Assembly: GCF_041438805.1 (NCBI RefSeq)
Contig: NZ_CP109190.1
Location: 7,688,001-7,752,000 of the forward strand
DNA length: 64,000 nucleotides
DNA from: Streptomyces sp. NBC_01707
Lineage (GTDB): Bacteria; Actinomycetota; Actinomycetes; Streptomycetales; Streptomycetaceae
Direction of reading: 5' to 3'
Made by a program: the position numbers and the translations under genes. Under the pieces are notes generated by a model, which was given only the letters and a program-made list of their open reading frames with translations, was not told where the DNA came from and did no database searches. Below, one piece after another: positions 8,546 to 17,052 of this stretch. Within the stretch, counting starts at the first letter, position 1, and every line of letters starts with the position of its first letter.

Positions 8546-9088
8546 CTAACCAGCGCTCATCCGGTCGTCCGCCGGGGCCCGGCCCGCCCGGAACTCCCGC
8601 AGTCGGTGATACGTCTCCAGCCCGTCCGGCACCCACTCCCAGTCGCCGAGCCGCTCCGTCAGCTCGTCGTCGGTGAGGAAGGTGTGCCAGGCGATCTCCT
8701 CCACCTGCGGGTTCACCGGCAGCTCGCAACGCACCTGGTAGACGTGCGACCACCAGGTGTGCTCCGCGCTCCGGTAGAGGAACTTGAAGAGCGGCTCGGG
8801 GCGGGGGAGTCCCGTGACACCCAGCTCCTCCTCGGCCTCGCGCAGCGCCGCCTCGTCGTACGACTCGCCCGCGCCGACCACTCCGCCGACGAACATGTCG
8901 TAGTGCGAGGGAAAGACCAGCTTGGTCGGGGTCCTGCGGTGCACGAAGAGCCGGCCCTCGGCGTCCCTGGCCTCGATGAAGACACAGCGATGGCGCAGGC
9001 CCCGCGCGGTCGCCTCACCGCGCGGGGCCTGACCGACGACCTCGTCGTTCTCGTCGACGATGTCCAGGATTTCGTCAGCAGCAGTCAT
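8546..9088 (-). CDS. Nudix hydrolase
   Basis: A 180-residue Nudix protein. The Nudix box is complete at about residues 68-90: G, five residues, E (GGVVGAGE), seven residues, then REAEEELGV, giving the metal-binding REXXEE helix. The N-terminus IVDENDEVVGQAPRGEATARG resembles the YfcD / isopentenyl-diphosphate-isomerase-like branch, members of which hydrolyse nucleoside diphosphate derivatives of unclear identity. ATG 9088 is chosen over an in-frame TTG four codons upstream. First gene of an operon with the two DUF202 proteins. Confidence 0.9.
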   Translation of the reverse strand: MTAADEILDIVDENDEVVGQAPRGEATARGLRHRCVFIEARDAEGRLFVHRRTPTKLVFPSHYDMFVGGVVGAGESYDEAALREAEEELGVTGLPRPEPLFKFLYRSAEHTWWSHVYQVRCELPVNPQVEEIAWHTFLTDDELTERLGDWEWVPDGLETYHRLREFRAGRAPADDRMSAG

Positions 9089-9181
9089 GGGCCCATCCAA
9101 CCCCAGCTCCTGGGCCGGGGATCGCCGACCGGGCAGCGCCGGGCGGTGGACGCATCATCCGCCCACCCGGCGATCCGCCCG

Positions 9182-10075
9182 TCAGTGCGGCTGCAGGCTG
9201 CGCTTGCGGCGGTGGTGGTCGTGGCCCGTCGGCATCGCCGGATGCATCCCCAGCAGCACGATCCCGACGACGATCGCCACCAGCCCGGCCGCCTGCCAGG
9301 CCAGCGCACCCGCGTCGGTGCGCACCTGGTCGCCGAGGAAACCGATGCCGCAGGCGATCCCGGCCAGCGGCTGGGCGGCGGTCAGCGCGGGCAGCGACAT
9401 CCGCAGCGGCGCCGTCTCGAACGCGCTCTGCACCAGGATCAGCCCCGTCACGCCCAGCACCACCACCGCGTACGGCTGCCAGCTCGTCATCAGCGTCGTC
9501 CACCCCGAGTCCGACAGCAGCTGCCCGCTCATCCGGGTCAGTGCGTCCTGGAGGCCGTACAGCAGCCCGGCCGCCACCGCCAGCAGCGCTGCGGCCGCTC
9601 CGTGCTGCGAGCGCTTGGCGAAGGTCGTGAGCAGCAGGGCTATACCCACGACCACGCCGACCACCAGCCAGTGCCGCAGTGCGTTCGTGATCGTCTCGCC
9701 GCCCTGCGGCCGACCCCCCAGCAGGAAGGCGGTGACGCCGCCGGCCAGCAGCCAGAGCCCGGCCCAGCCCTGCCGGCCGAGTCGCTGGCCGGTGCGATGG
9801 CGGGACAGGGCCATGGCGAAGAGCAGATTGGTCGCCAGGAGAGGCTCGACGACGGACACCTCGCCCTTGCCCAGGGCCAGTGCCCCCAGCGCCATTCCGC
9901 TGACCATCAGGCCGATCCCGGCCAGCCAGCTCCGGACCTGCATCAGGTCGAGCAGCAGCCGGGGGGAGAGATAGTCCCTCCTCGGGGCGTGCCGGGCGGC
10001 GGCCTGCTGCAGGACAAAGCCGAATCCCAGACAGCAGGCGGCGCTCACGGCGAGTACGAGCACCAGCACCGACAC
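9182..10075 (-). CDS. DMT-superfamily (EamA-like) transporter
   Basis: A 297-residue membrane protein with about nine to ten hydrophobic helices in two halves, as in drug/metabolite transporters. The second half has the usual glycine-rich pattern (PLAGIACGIGFLGDQV). It starts with GTG at 10075. The C-terminus is a short histidine/arginine-rich tail (TGHDHHRRKRS) that would sit in the cytosol and could bind metal, but this is speculative. It is followed 93 bases later by the Nudix gene on the same strand. Substrate unknown. Confidence 0.82.
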   Translation of the reverse strand: MSVLVLVLAVSAACCLGFGFVLQQAAARHAPRRDYLSPRLLLDLMQVRSWLAGIGLMVSGMALGALALGKGEVSVVEPLLATNLLFAMALSRHRTGQRLGRQGWAGLWLLAGGVTAFLLGGRPQGGETITNALRHWLVVGVVVGIALLLTTFAKRSQHGAAAALLAVAAGLLYGLQDALTRMSGQLLSDSGWTTLMTSWQPYAVVVLGVTGLILVQSAFETAPLRMSLPALTAAQPLAGIACGIGFLGDQVRTDAGALAWQAAGLVAIVVGIVLLGMHPAMPTGHDHHRRKRSLQPH

Positions 10076-10279
10076 GCTTCTCTACCTCAAGTCCGGCCAG
10101 GAGAGGGTGATTTGTTTCGACGATAGCGCCTCCGGGGTGACGGTGCGGCCGGAGCGCGTCCGACCGGGCGGTTGACGCCGCAGCGGCCGGTGCCGAAGAT
10201 CTGACGCACGAGTAACTTCCGGCGCACCCTCCGGACCCGGACCCCGGCCCACCCCGCTCGCCCGACAAGGATGGAACCC

Positions 10280-11935
10280 ATGGCGTACGACGCTGATGTG
10301 ATCGTGATCGGGGCAGGGCTCGCGGGCCTTGTGGCCACCGCCGAGCTCGTCGACGCGGGCCGCACGGTGATCCTGCTCGACCAGGAGCCCGAGCAGTCGA
10401 TCGGCGGCCAGGCGCACTGGTCCTTCGGCGGCCTCTTCCTCGTCGACTCGCCCGAGCAGCGCCGCATGCGGATCAAGGACAGCCACGAGCTGGCCCTCCA
10501 GGACTGGCTCGGTACGGCCGGCTTCGACCGCAAGGAGGACCACTGGCCGCGGAAGTGGGCCGAGGCGTACGTCGACTTCGCAGCCGGCGAGAAGCGGTCC
10601 TGGCTGCACGCCCAGGGGCTGCGGATCTTCCCCGTCGTCGGCTGGGCCGAACGTGGCGGCTACGACGCGAACGGCCACGGCAACTCCGTGCCCCGCTTCC
10701 ACATCACCTGGGGCACCGGCCCCGGTGTCGTGGCCCCCTTCGAGCGCCGGGTCCGTGAGGGCGTCGCCAAGGGGCTCGTCCAGCTGAGGTTCCGCCATCG
10801 GGTCACCGGCCTCGGCCGCACCGCCGGCTCGATCGACACCGTGACCGGTGAACTCCTCGAACCGAGCGGGGCCCAGCGCGGCACCGCCAGCAGCCGCGAG
10901 GCGACCGGCGCCTTCGAGCTGAAGGCCCAGGCGGTGATCGTCACCTCCGGCGGCATCGGCGGCAACCACGACCTCGTACGCAAGCAGTGGCCCGAACGGC
11001 TCGGCACCCCGCCCGCGAAGATGCTCTCCGGGGTCCCCGCCCACGTCGACGGGCTGATGCTCGGCATCACCGAGGAAGCGGGCGCCCACCACATCAACCG
11101 CGACCGCATGTGGCACTACACCGAGGGCATCGAGAACTGGAACCCGATCTGGGCCAAGCACGGCATCCGGATCCTGCCGGGACCCTCCTCGCTCTGGCTG
11201 GACGCCCGGGGCAAGCGGCTGCCGGTCCCGCTCTTCCCCGGCTTCGACACGCTCGGCACCCTCGAGCACATCACGAAGTCCGGCTACGACTACACCTGGT
11301 TCGTTCTCGACCAGAAGATCATCGGCAAGGAGTTCGCGCTCTCCGGCTCGGAGCAGAATCCCGACCTGACCGGTAAGTCGATCCGCGGCGTGATCGGCCG
11401 GGCGCGTGCGGACGTGCCGGGTCCGGTGAAGTCGTTCATGGACAACGGTGTGGACTTCGTCGTCGAGAAGGACCTCGAATCGCTGGTCCGCGGCATGAAC
11501 GCGCTCACCGACGAACCGCTGATCGACGCGGCGGAGCTGCGTCGCGAGATCACCGCCCGGGACCGCGAGACAGCCAACCCGTTCACCAAGGACCTCCAGA
11601 TCACGGCGATCCGCGGCGCCCGCACCTATCTCGGCGACAAGCTGATCCGTACAGCGGCCCCGCATCGCATCCTGGACCCCGAGGCCGGTCCGCTGATCGC
11701 CGTACGACTCAACATCCTGACCCGGAAGTCGCTCGGCGGACTGGAGACGGACCTGTCGTCGCGGGTGCTCAGGGAGGACGGCACACCCCTGTCCGGCGTG
11801 TACGCGGCGGGGGAGGCGGCAGGGTTCGGCGGCGGCGGGGTGCACGGCTACCGCTCGCTCGAAGGGACCTTCCTCGGTGGCTGCATATTCTCCGGGCGGG
11901 CGGCGGGCCGGGCCGCGGCGGAGGCGGTCGGCTAG
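10280..11935 (+). CDS. FAD-binding dehydrogenase (fumarate reductase / ketosteroid dehydrogenase type)
   Basis: A 551-residue flavoprotein. The N-terminus carries the dinucleotide motif VIGAGLAGLVATAELVDAG, then GGQAHWSFGGLF where family members bind FAD, and a C-terminal FAD segment with VYAAGEAAGFGGGGVHG. The overall plan matches the FAD_binding_2 family that includes 3-ketosteroid Delta1-dehydrogenase and flavocytochrome c. The catalytic tyrosines of ketosteroid dehydrogenases could not be confirmed by eye, so substrate is left open. ATG 10280 is preferred over 10271 because AAGGATGG sits at proper distance only for the second. Monocistronic; the ~200 bases upstream hold no gene. Confidence 0.88.
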   Translation: MAYDADVIVIGAGLAGLVATAELVDAGRTVILLDQEPEQSIGGQAHWSFGGLFLVDSPEQRRMRIKDSHELALQDWLGTAGFDRKEDHWPRKWAEAYVDFAAGEKRSWLHAQGLRIFPVVGWAERGGYDANGHGNSVPRFHITWGTGPGVVAPFERRVREGVAKGLVQLRFRHRVTGLGRTAGSIDTVTGELLEPSGAQRGTASSREATGAFELKAQAVIVTSGGIGGNHDLVRKQWPERLGTPPAKMLSGVPAHVDGLMLGITEEAGAHHINRDRMWHYTEGIENWNPIWAKHGIRILPGPSSLWLDARGKRLPVPLFPGFDTLGTLEHITKSGYDYTWFVLDQKIIGKEFALSGSEQNPDLTGKSIRGVIGRARADVPGPVKSFMDNGVDFVVEKDLESLVRGMNALTDEPLIDAAELRREITARDRETANPFTKDLQITAIRGARTYLGDKLIRTAAPHRILDPEAGPLIAVRLNILTRKSLGGLETDLSSRVLREDGTPLSGVYAAGEAAGFGGGGVHGYRSLEGTFLGGCIFSGRAAGRAAAEAVG

Positions 11936-11999
11936 GCAGGCGCCTGGCCGTCCGGGGAGGACTCGGCCGGCCAGGTGGTCACCGATCTCGGTGCTCGCG

Positions 12000-12054
12000 T
12001 TGTGAAATGTCATGAGCATGTAAATTCTGTGCATCGGGTCTACCCGCATAGACC
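12000..12054 (+). promoter_or_regulatory. AT-rich promoter-like stretch and inverted repeat before the small secreted genes
   Basis: An unusually AT-rich pocket contains TTGTGA (12000-12005) and TAAATT (12021-12026), a possible -35/-10 pair with a short 15-base spacer. It is followed by the inverted repeat GGTCTA/TAGACC (12037-12054, 6-base arms and spacer). It lies 140-190 bases before the gene at 12191. Promoter call is tentative. Confidence 0.35.
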
Positions 12055-12190
12055 TCGGGACGTCATCCTGATCGCGTACCTCGGCCGGCGCCCCCTCGTG
12101 CGAGGGGTGAGCGCCGCGCTCCACCGTCCACGCACGGAACGAAGCCCCGTTCGCAGATCGGATCTCCCACGCGACAGGAGAGGATGAGCA

Positions 12191-12499
12191 ATGAGGATCG
12201 TGACCAAGGTGCTGGTCGCCACGGCCTCCGCCGCCGGGTTGGCCCTGGGGGCGCCGGCGCAGGCGGTGGTGCCGCCCGAGCACGCGGTGATCGTGTGTCA
12301 GAGTGCGAGCTTCTATGCCAACTACGACAGTTCCTCCGGGCCCACCGGACTGATCCGTGTCCTGGGCTACGGCAACAAGGTCGGCCACACCCGCGGCGCC
12401 CACCCCGTCTACAACGGCTGGGCCGCCACCTTCGACTTCGGCAAGGGCGACTGGGGCTACGTCCGCAACGAATGCCTCGGCGGCTACGGCTCCTGGTGA
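12191..12499 (+). CDS. small secreted protein, SH3-like fold
   Basis: A 102-residue exported protein. A Sec signal peptide (MRIVTKVLVATASAAGLALG) ends with APAQA, predicted cleavage after residue 25. The mature ~77 residues have two cysteines, C36 and C95, near each end, and alternate short strands ending GDWGYVRNECLGG, reminiscent of a bacterial SH3 domain. The ribosome site AGGAGAGGA is well placed. No catalytic motif is visible. The following gene encodes a similarly built protein, so the two are probably functional relatives (cell-wall binding or an exported inhibitor are possibilities, both inferred). Confidence 0.82.
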   Translation: MRIVTKVLVATASAAGLALGAPAQAVVPPEHAVIVCQSASFYANYDSSSGPTGLIRVLGYGNKVGHTRGAHPVYNGWAATFDFGKGDWGYVRNECLGGYGSW

Positions 12500-12563
12500 G
12501 GCACGCTGCTGGTCACGCAGTCCCGCACGTCATCCCGCACTCCGATCTCCGGAAGGACCTGTC

Positions 12564-12851
12564 ATGCCCGTACCCCGCACCGTCCGAGCGGTCGCAGCCG
12601 TGGGAGCCCTGACCGCGGGCCTCCTCATGGCCGCCGGGCCGGCCCAGGCCGCGAACGGCACCATAGGCCGGCGCGAAACCGTATGTGCCCAGGACCTGTA
12701 CGTGCGTACGGACCCGGGCGGGGCCTGGACGGGGACCCTCTACAAGGGACAGACCTTCACGGTGGAGAGCAAGCAGAGCGGCTGGGCGTACGGGTTCGCC
12801 TACGGCGACATCAATCGTCACGGCTGGGTACAGGACGGTTGGTTCTGCTGA
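12564..12851 (+). CDS. small secreted SH3b-like protein
   Basis: A 95-residue exported protein starting at 12564 behind GGAAGGA. The signal peptide ends GPAQA (cleavage after residue 29). The mature part is essentially one SH3b domain: LYVRTDPGG, then GTLYKGQTFTVESKQSGWAY, then HGWVQDGWFC. It has two cysteines, C41 and C95 at the very end, again one near each domain boundary. Bacterial SH3b domains usually target peptidoglycan as part of larger enzymes; here the domain stands alone. The longer open frame reaching up to 12357 is an out-of-frame shadow of the preceding gene. Confidence 0.85.
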   Translation: MPVPRTVRAVAAVGALTAGLLMAAGPAQAANGTIGRRETVCAQDLYVRTDPGGAWTGTLYKGQTFTVESKQSGWAYGFAYGDINRHGWVQDGWFC

Positions 12852-12914
12852 CCTTCCACCGCACGGCGGCACGCCAGGTCCATGCGTGGTGCCTCGGCGG
12901 CGGCCGGGCGGAGG

Positions 12915-13385
12915 TCAGTCCTGCCTACCGCCGGCCGTCCGGTCCTCCATCCCGGTGACGGGAACGAGCTGCTCGACGACCCGGAACCGTTCGGCGACGA
13001 CCAGCGTGTCGTCGTCGACCGTGAATTCCAGGTCGCCGAGCGCCTCCCGCATCTCCTCGCCCTGCCAGAACCGCTCATGGCTCGCGCGCCATTCGGCCAC
13101 CGAGGTGTCGCCCTCGCCCTCGTCGATCGCGTGCTGGAGATCGACGTCGCCGAGCCGCAGGATCCGAACCTCGGTCACCTCCACCACCGCGACCTCCCGG
13201 CCGGCCGAGTCGATCACCGCCGACCGCTCACCCACCGGAGGCAGCTCCTCCTTCTCCGCCTCGTACTCCGCCAGCAGTCCCGTCGTCGACACCTTCGCGC
13301 CCGAGAGCACCGCCCTCACCAGCTGATCGCGCAGCGGGCCGGGAAAGGCGAGAAGAAAGGGCTTGAGAGGCTCACGGTTCGACAT
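12915..13385 (-). CDS. ASCH domain-containing protein
   Basis: A 156-residue cytosolic protein of the ASCH/PUA-like fold (GPLRDQLVRAVLSGAKVSTTGL near the N-terminus, then EVAVVEVTEVRILRLGDVD). ASCH proteins are thought to bind RNA or act as small amidohydrolases on modified nucleosides; no specific role can be claimed. The start at MSNREP (13385) is preferred; the frame extends 16 codons further but lacks a ribosome site. It converges on the small secreted protein gene with a 63-base gap. Confidence 0.8.
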   Translation of the reverse strand: MSNREPLKPFLLAFPGPLRDQLVRAVLSGAKVSTTGLLAEYEAEKEELPPVGERSAVIDSAGREVAVVEVTEVRILRLGDVDLQHAIDEGEGDTSVAEWRASHERFWQGEEMREALGDLEFTVDDDTLVVAERFRVVEQLVPVTGMEDRTAGGRQD

Positions 13386-13447
13386 GGTGCAAGTCTGGCA
13401 TGCCCCGTGGCGTACGTGACGCGGGCTGATCACTGCCGGGTACCGGC

Positions 13448-13491
13448 CAACTCTTGTGTAAACGAATGCAGTTGATCAAGGTCAACTCTTG
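13448..13491 (+). promoter_or_regulatory. direct repeat CAACTCTTG with internal palindrome
   Basis: CAACTCTTG occurs at 13448-13456 and 13483-13491, and GTTGATCAAGGTCAAC (13471-13486) forms a partial palindrome overlapping the second copy. It lies in the divergent gap between the ASCH gene and the TPR-like gene at 13625, so it could be a regulator site. No regulator is encoded alongside. Confidence 0.3.
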
Positions 13492-13624
13492 ACGCGGAGC
13501 CTCGCCTACCGCTTGGCTGTCCGCGATCAGGAATGCCCACGCACCACCGCTCTCGTCCCAGTCCCTCACCGCCGTCCCTTTCCAGCCGTACCTGCGCGTA
13601 CCCGTTTCGCAAAGGAAGCCAGCG

Positions 13625-14584
13625 GTGTCCCCGCCCCCGCCTCCCCTGGGCCGCTCCCGAAGACGGGGCGGACGCTCCGGCCACCCCTTCGACCCGGCGC
13701 TCGACGACACCGAACTCATCGAGGTACGAGGGCAGTTCACCCAGGGGCGGTGGACCAGAGCCCGCTCCCTGCTGGTCGGCACCGGCAGCGACTGGGACCG
13801 CCGCGGCCATCGCGTCCTCGCCCTCGCCGAGACTCCGTCCGCCACCGGCTGGGCCCGCGACTGGCTGCTCGCCGAACCCGACAGCGCCGACGCCGCCACC
13901 CTGCTGGCCTGCGCCACCGTGATCCGCGCCCTGCAGGGCAAGGAGAGGCCCCAGGCGGCCCACGAGGCCTGTCTGCGCGCGTCGCGACTGGCCCCCGACG
14001 ACCCCACGCCCTGGCTGGGACAGCTGATGCTGGCCCGTGCGTACGGCACCCAGGAGGAGGCCGGGAAGCTCTTCGACGCGGTACGCATCCGCCACCCCGA
14101 CCACCACCACGCGCATCATCTGATGACGGCCAGGCTCGCCGAGAACCATCCCGACAGCGGCCAGGACCCGTTGCACGAGGTCTACGACTTCGCCGCCTGG
14201 GCCGCCGAACAGGCGCCCGCCGATTCGCCGCTCGCCGTTCTCCCCGTCGTCGCCCACGCCGAGCGCTACCGCGTCCTTGTCGCCGCGGGCAGCGAGTCCG
14301 ACGACCCGGTGCGCTCCGGGCACTGGTCGGGGCGGCGGGCCCGGCAGGTGATGAAGGCCGCGTTCGACTGGTGGCTGGAATGGGAGCGCGAGGACCACCC
14401 GCGCAACCGCGCCGACCTCAACTTCCTGGCCCACGCCAAGGTCTGTGAGGGCAGGCCGGCCGAGGCCGCCGCCCTCTTCCTCCGCATCGGGCCCCACGCG
14501 ACGGCCGCACCCTGGTCGTACTCGGGCCGGGATCCGTACCAGGCCTTCCTCACGGCGCGCGGCACCGCGCTCGGTACTCCTTGA
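13625..14584 (+). CDS. uncharacterised TPR-like (helical repeat) protein
   Basis: A 319-residue soluble protein starting with GTG behind AAAGGAAG. After a proline/arginine-rich N-terminus (PPPPPLGRSRRRGGR) it is built of paired helices of about 34-40 residues that resemble tetratricopeptide units, for example the segments around RWTRARSLLVG, ACLRASRLAPDDPTPWLGQL and HAKVCEGRPAEAAALFLRIG. No signal peptide or membrane segment. I do not recognise a named family beyond Streptomyces conserved proteins of this kind. It precedes the APC permease gene by about 100 bases on the same strand; co-transcription is possible. Confidence 0.7.
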   Translation: MSPPPPPLGRSRRRGGRSGHPFDPALDDTELIEVRGQFTQGRWTRARSLLVGTGSDWDRRGHRVLALAETPSATGWARDWLLAEPDSADAATLLACATVIRALQGKERPQAAHEACLRASRLAPDDPTPWLGQLMLARAYGTQEEAGKLFDAVRIRHPDHHHAHHLMTARLAENHPDSGQDPLHEVYDFAAWAAEQAPADSPLAVLPVVAHAERYRVLVAAGSESDDPVRSGHWSGRRARQVMKAAFDWWLEWEREDHPRNRADLNFLAHAKVCEGRPAEAAALFLRIGPHATAAPWSYSGRDPYQAFLTARGTALGTP

Positions 14585-14686
14585 GGAGCCGCCCGCCGCA
14601 GATCCGCCTGCCCCGGATCCACCCGCTGTTGTGCAACTCCCAGTGTTTCTCCCCTGTTTCTCCTCAACGAAGGGACCACCCCCGCC

Positions 14687-16249
14687 ATGTCGACGGGCAG
14701 TTCGAGAACGAGTGAGGCCGGCATGACCGGCGATACGGGCGGCATCAGCACCTACAAGGGTGAGGAGCGGGCTCTGCGTGCGGACCGGCTGGGCACCGCG
14801 GGGCTGCTGCTCTCGGTGCTCGCCGCAAGCGCCCCCCTGATGGTCGTCGCCGGGGTGATGCCCACCGTCTTCGGCGTGATGGGCATCGTGGGCCAGCCGC
14901 TGCTGTACGTCATCCTCGGCATCGTCCTGATGCTGTTCAGCGTCGGCTACGCGGAGATGAGCCGGCACGTCCACAACGCCGGTGCCTTCTACGCCTACAT
15001 CGCCCGGGGGCTCGGCCCGACCGCGGGCGCCGGTGCCTCGCTCGTCGCCCTCGTCGCCTACAGCGCCATGCAGGTCGGCATCTACGGCATCCTCGGCTTC
15101 GAGGTCTCCGGGCTCTTCTCCACCTACCTGGAGATGGACGTCGCCTGGTGGATACCGGCCGCCGGCGCCGTAGTGGTCGTCGGTGTCCTCGGCTGGCTGA
15201 AGATCGACCTCAACGCCAAGGTCCTCGGCGTGCTGCTGGTCGTCGAATGCGCCCTCGTCGTGATCTTCGACATCGCGGCCGTCTCCAAGCCGGGTCCTGA
15301 GGGCCTGTCCATGCACGCCTTCAACCCCGAGACCCTCACCGGCGCCGGACTGGGCACCGCGCTCTGCTTCTGCATCGCCGCGTTCGTCGGCTTCGAGCAG
15401 GCCCCGGTGTACGCGGAGGAGACCAGCCGCCCGCAGATCGTCGTCTCCCGGGTGATGTTCCTCGCCGTCGGCTACGCCGCGCTGTTCCTCGCGCTCAGCT
15501 CCTGGGCGCTGACCGTCGCCGCGGGCCCCGGGTTCATCGCGGACAGCTCGCTCAAGGAAGGTCCCGCGCTGCTGTTCGGTCTCACCGAGGACCGGCTCGG
15601 CACGACCTTCACCGATGTGCTGCACGTGCTCTTCGTCACCGGCATGTTCGCCGCGCTGCTCAGCTTCCACAACGTGGTCGCCCGGTACGCGTTCGCGATG
15701 GGTCGTGAGAGCCTGCTGCCCGCCGCCTTCGGCCGTACCAACAAGTCCAGCGGCGCACCCGCCACCGGATCGCTCCTGCAGTCCGTCGTCTCCCTGGTCA
15801 TCGTGCTGGCCTTCGCGGTCACCGACGACAACCCGGTCGGAGACCCGACGGCCCCCGTGCTGCACCTGTTCACCTGGATGGGCAACGTCGGCGCGCTCGG
15901 CGTCATCCTGCTGATGGCCGCTGCCTCCTTCGCCGTGATCGCCTTCTTCGTGAAGCGCGGCGCGGGCCGGGCACAGCTGCCGCGGCTGATCGCCTCCGGC
16001 CTGGCCGGGGTGGCGTTGCTGGCGATCGCCGTCTTCACGGTCCGGGACTTCGACGTGCTGGTCGGCTCGGGCCCGGGCTCGGTGCTCAACTGGGTGCTGC
16101 CCGGAGTTGTCGTCGCCTCGCTCGTCATCGGCCTGGTGTACGGCGCGGTCCTGCGATCCGCGAAGCCGGAGGTGCACGCCAGGATCGGCCTGGGCAACGA
16201 GGCGTTCCAGTTGGAGAAGGCGGCCGAGAGCGGCGCCGTCCACCACTGA
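14687..16249 (+). CDS. APC-family amino acid permease
   Basis: A 520-residue cytoplasmic-membrane transporter with about 12 helices. The first helix region (LRADRLGTAGLLLSVLAASAPLMVV) carries the unwound substrate-binding pattern of the APC fold, and the middle has the FCIAAFVGFEQAPVYAEETSRP segment typical of amino-acid permeases. Likely a proton-coupled amino acid or amine importer; substrate unknown. Start at 14687 (AAGGGA upstream); ATG 14723 is an in-frame alternative. A strong hairpin terminator follows at 16278. Confidence 0.88.
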   Translation: MSTGSSRTSEAGMTGDTGGISTYKGEERALRADRLGTAGLLLSVLAASAPLMVVAGVMPTVFGVMGIVGQPLLYVILGIVLMLFSVGYAEMSRHVHNAGAFYAYIARGLGPTAGAGASLVALVAYSAMQVGIYGILGFEVSGLFSTYLEMDVAWWIPAAGAVVVVGVLGWLKIDLNAKVLGVLLVVECALVVIFDIAAVSKPGPEGLSMHAFNPETLTGAGLGTALCFCIAAFVGFEQAPVYAEETSRPQIVVSRVMFLAVGYAALFLALSSWALTVAAGPGFIADSSLKEGPALLFGLTEDRLGTTFTDVLHVLFVTGMFAALLSFHNVVARYAFAMGRESLLPAAFGRTNKSSGAPATGSLLQSVVSLVIVLAFAVTDDNPVGDPTAPVLHLFTWMGNVGALGVILLMAAASFAVIAFFVKRGAGRAQLPRLIASGLAGVALLAIAVFTVRDFDVLVGSGPGSVLNWVLPGVVVASLVIGLVYGAVLRSAKPEVHARIGLGNEAFQLEKAAESGAVHH

Positions 16250-16277
16250 GCCCAGGCGTCTTACCGAAGTGTGACGG

Positions 16278-16314
16278 ACACCCGCAGCCCCTGGTGACGG
16301 GCGGCTGCGGGTGT
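16278..16314 (+). terminator. hairpin terminator after the APC permease
   Basis: ACACCCGCAGCC (16278-16289) and GGCTGCGGGTGT (16303-16314) form a perfect 12-base-pair stem with a 13-base loop. No long U-tract, as is common in Streptomyces. It separates the permease from the molybdoenzyme gene and supports a start of the latter at 16327 rather than inside the hairpin. Confidence 0.8.
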
Positions 16315-16326
16315 TCGAATGGTCGG

Positions 16327-17052
16327 GTGAACAGTCGTCCTCCCGATGCCGAAGGCACACCCGTCGGCCGCCGCCTGGTGCTGACCATGCTCGGGCTCGG
16401 CGCCGCCGCGGTCGTGGCGGCGCCCGCCCTCCAGCGGATGATGGAATCCGGGCTCGGCGCGGTCGCCGACAAGGACCCCACCGGCCTGACCGGGCTGCTG
16501 CCCAACGGCGGCGGCTTCCGCTACTACTCCGTCGCCTCTTCCGTACCGCGGAAGAGCGCCACCGACTACCGGCTGAAGATCGACGGGCTCGTCGACCGGC
16601 CCGCCACGTACACCCTGGACCGGCTCCGCGCCCTGCCACAGACCAGGCTGGTCCGCGACGTCCAGTGCGTCACCGGCTGGCGGGTTCCCGAGACCCCGTT
16701 CGAGGGAGTCCGCCTCTCCACGCTGCTCGACGCGGCCGGGGTGCGGCCCGGAGCGAAGGCGATCCGCTTCACCTGCTTCGACGGCACGTACAGCGAGAGC
16801 CTCACCCTCGACCAGGCACGACGCCCCGATGTGCTGGTCGCCCTGCGTATGCAGGACAAGCCGGTGGCCCACTCGCACGGCGGCCCGGTCCGCCTCTACG
16901 TCGCCCCGATGTACTTCTACAAGTCGGCGAAATGGCTCTCCGGGATCACCGTCACCGACTCCGTGAAGCCCGGCTACTGGGAGGAACTCGGATATGACGT
17001 CGATGCCTGGGTCGGGCGGTCCAACGGCCGCGACGACGACCCCACCGGCTGA
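16327..17052 (+). CDS. exported molybdopterin-dependent oxidoreductase, YedY/MsrP-like
   Basis: A 241-residue protein with a sulfite-oxidase-type molybdopterin domain. The N-terminus has a twin-arginine pair (GRRLVLT, R15-R16) and a hydrophobic segment ending about residue 35, fitting Tat export of a cofactor-loaded enzyme. The molybdenum-coordinating cysteine is C114 in RDVQCVTGW. Other fold signatures are DYRLKIDGLVDRPATYTLD and the C-terminal GPVRLYVAPMYFYKSAKWL. GTG 16327 is chosen because the alternative GTG at 16294 lies in the terminator hairpin. Likely reduces an oxidised small molecule or protein methionine sulfoxide; the cytochrome b gene that overlaps its end is the probable electron donor. 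Confidence 0.85.
   Translation: MNSRPPDAEGTPVGRRLVLTMLGLGAAAVVAAPALQRMMESGLGAVADKDPTGLTGLLPNGGGFRYYSVASSVPRKSATDYRLKIDGLVDRPATYTLDRLRALPQTRLVRDVQCVTGWRVPETPFEGVRLSTLLDAAGVRPGAKAIRFTCFDGTYSESLTLDQARRPDVLVALRMQDKPVAHSHGGPVRLYVAPMYFYKSAKWLSGITVTDSVKPGYWEELGYDVDAWVGRSNGRDDDPTG

Noticed and set aside
10082..12403. 773-residue minus-strand open frame
   Set aside because: Shadow of the FAD dehydrogenase; no domain and no ribosome site.
13430..16639. 1069-residue minus-strand open frame
   Set aside because: It runs antisense through the TPR-like and permease genes, is made of Arg/Gly/Asp-rich low-complexity sequence and contains no fold; a codon-composition shadow.
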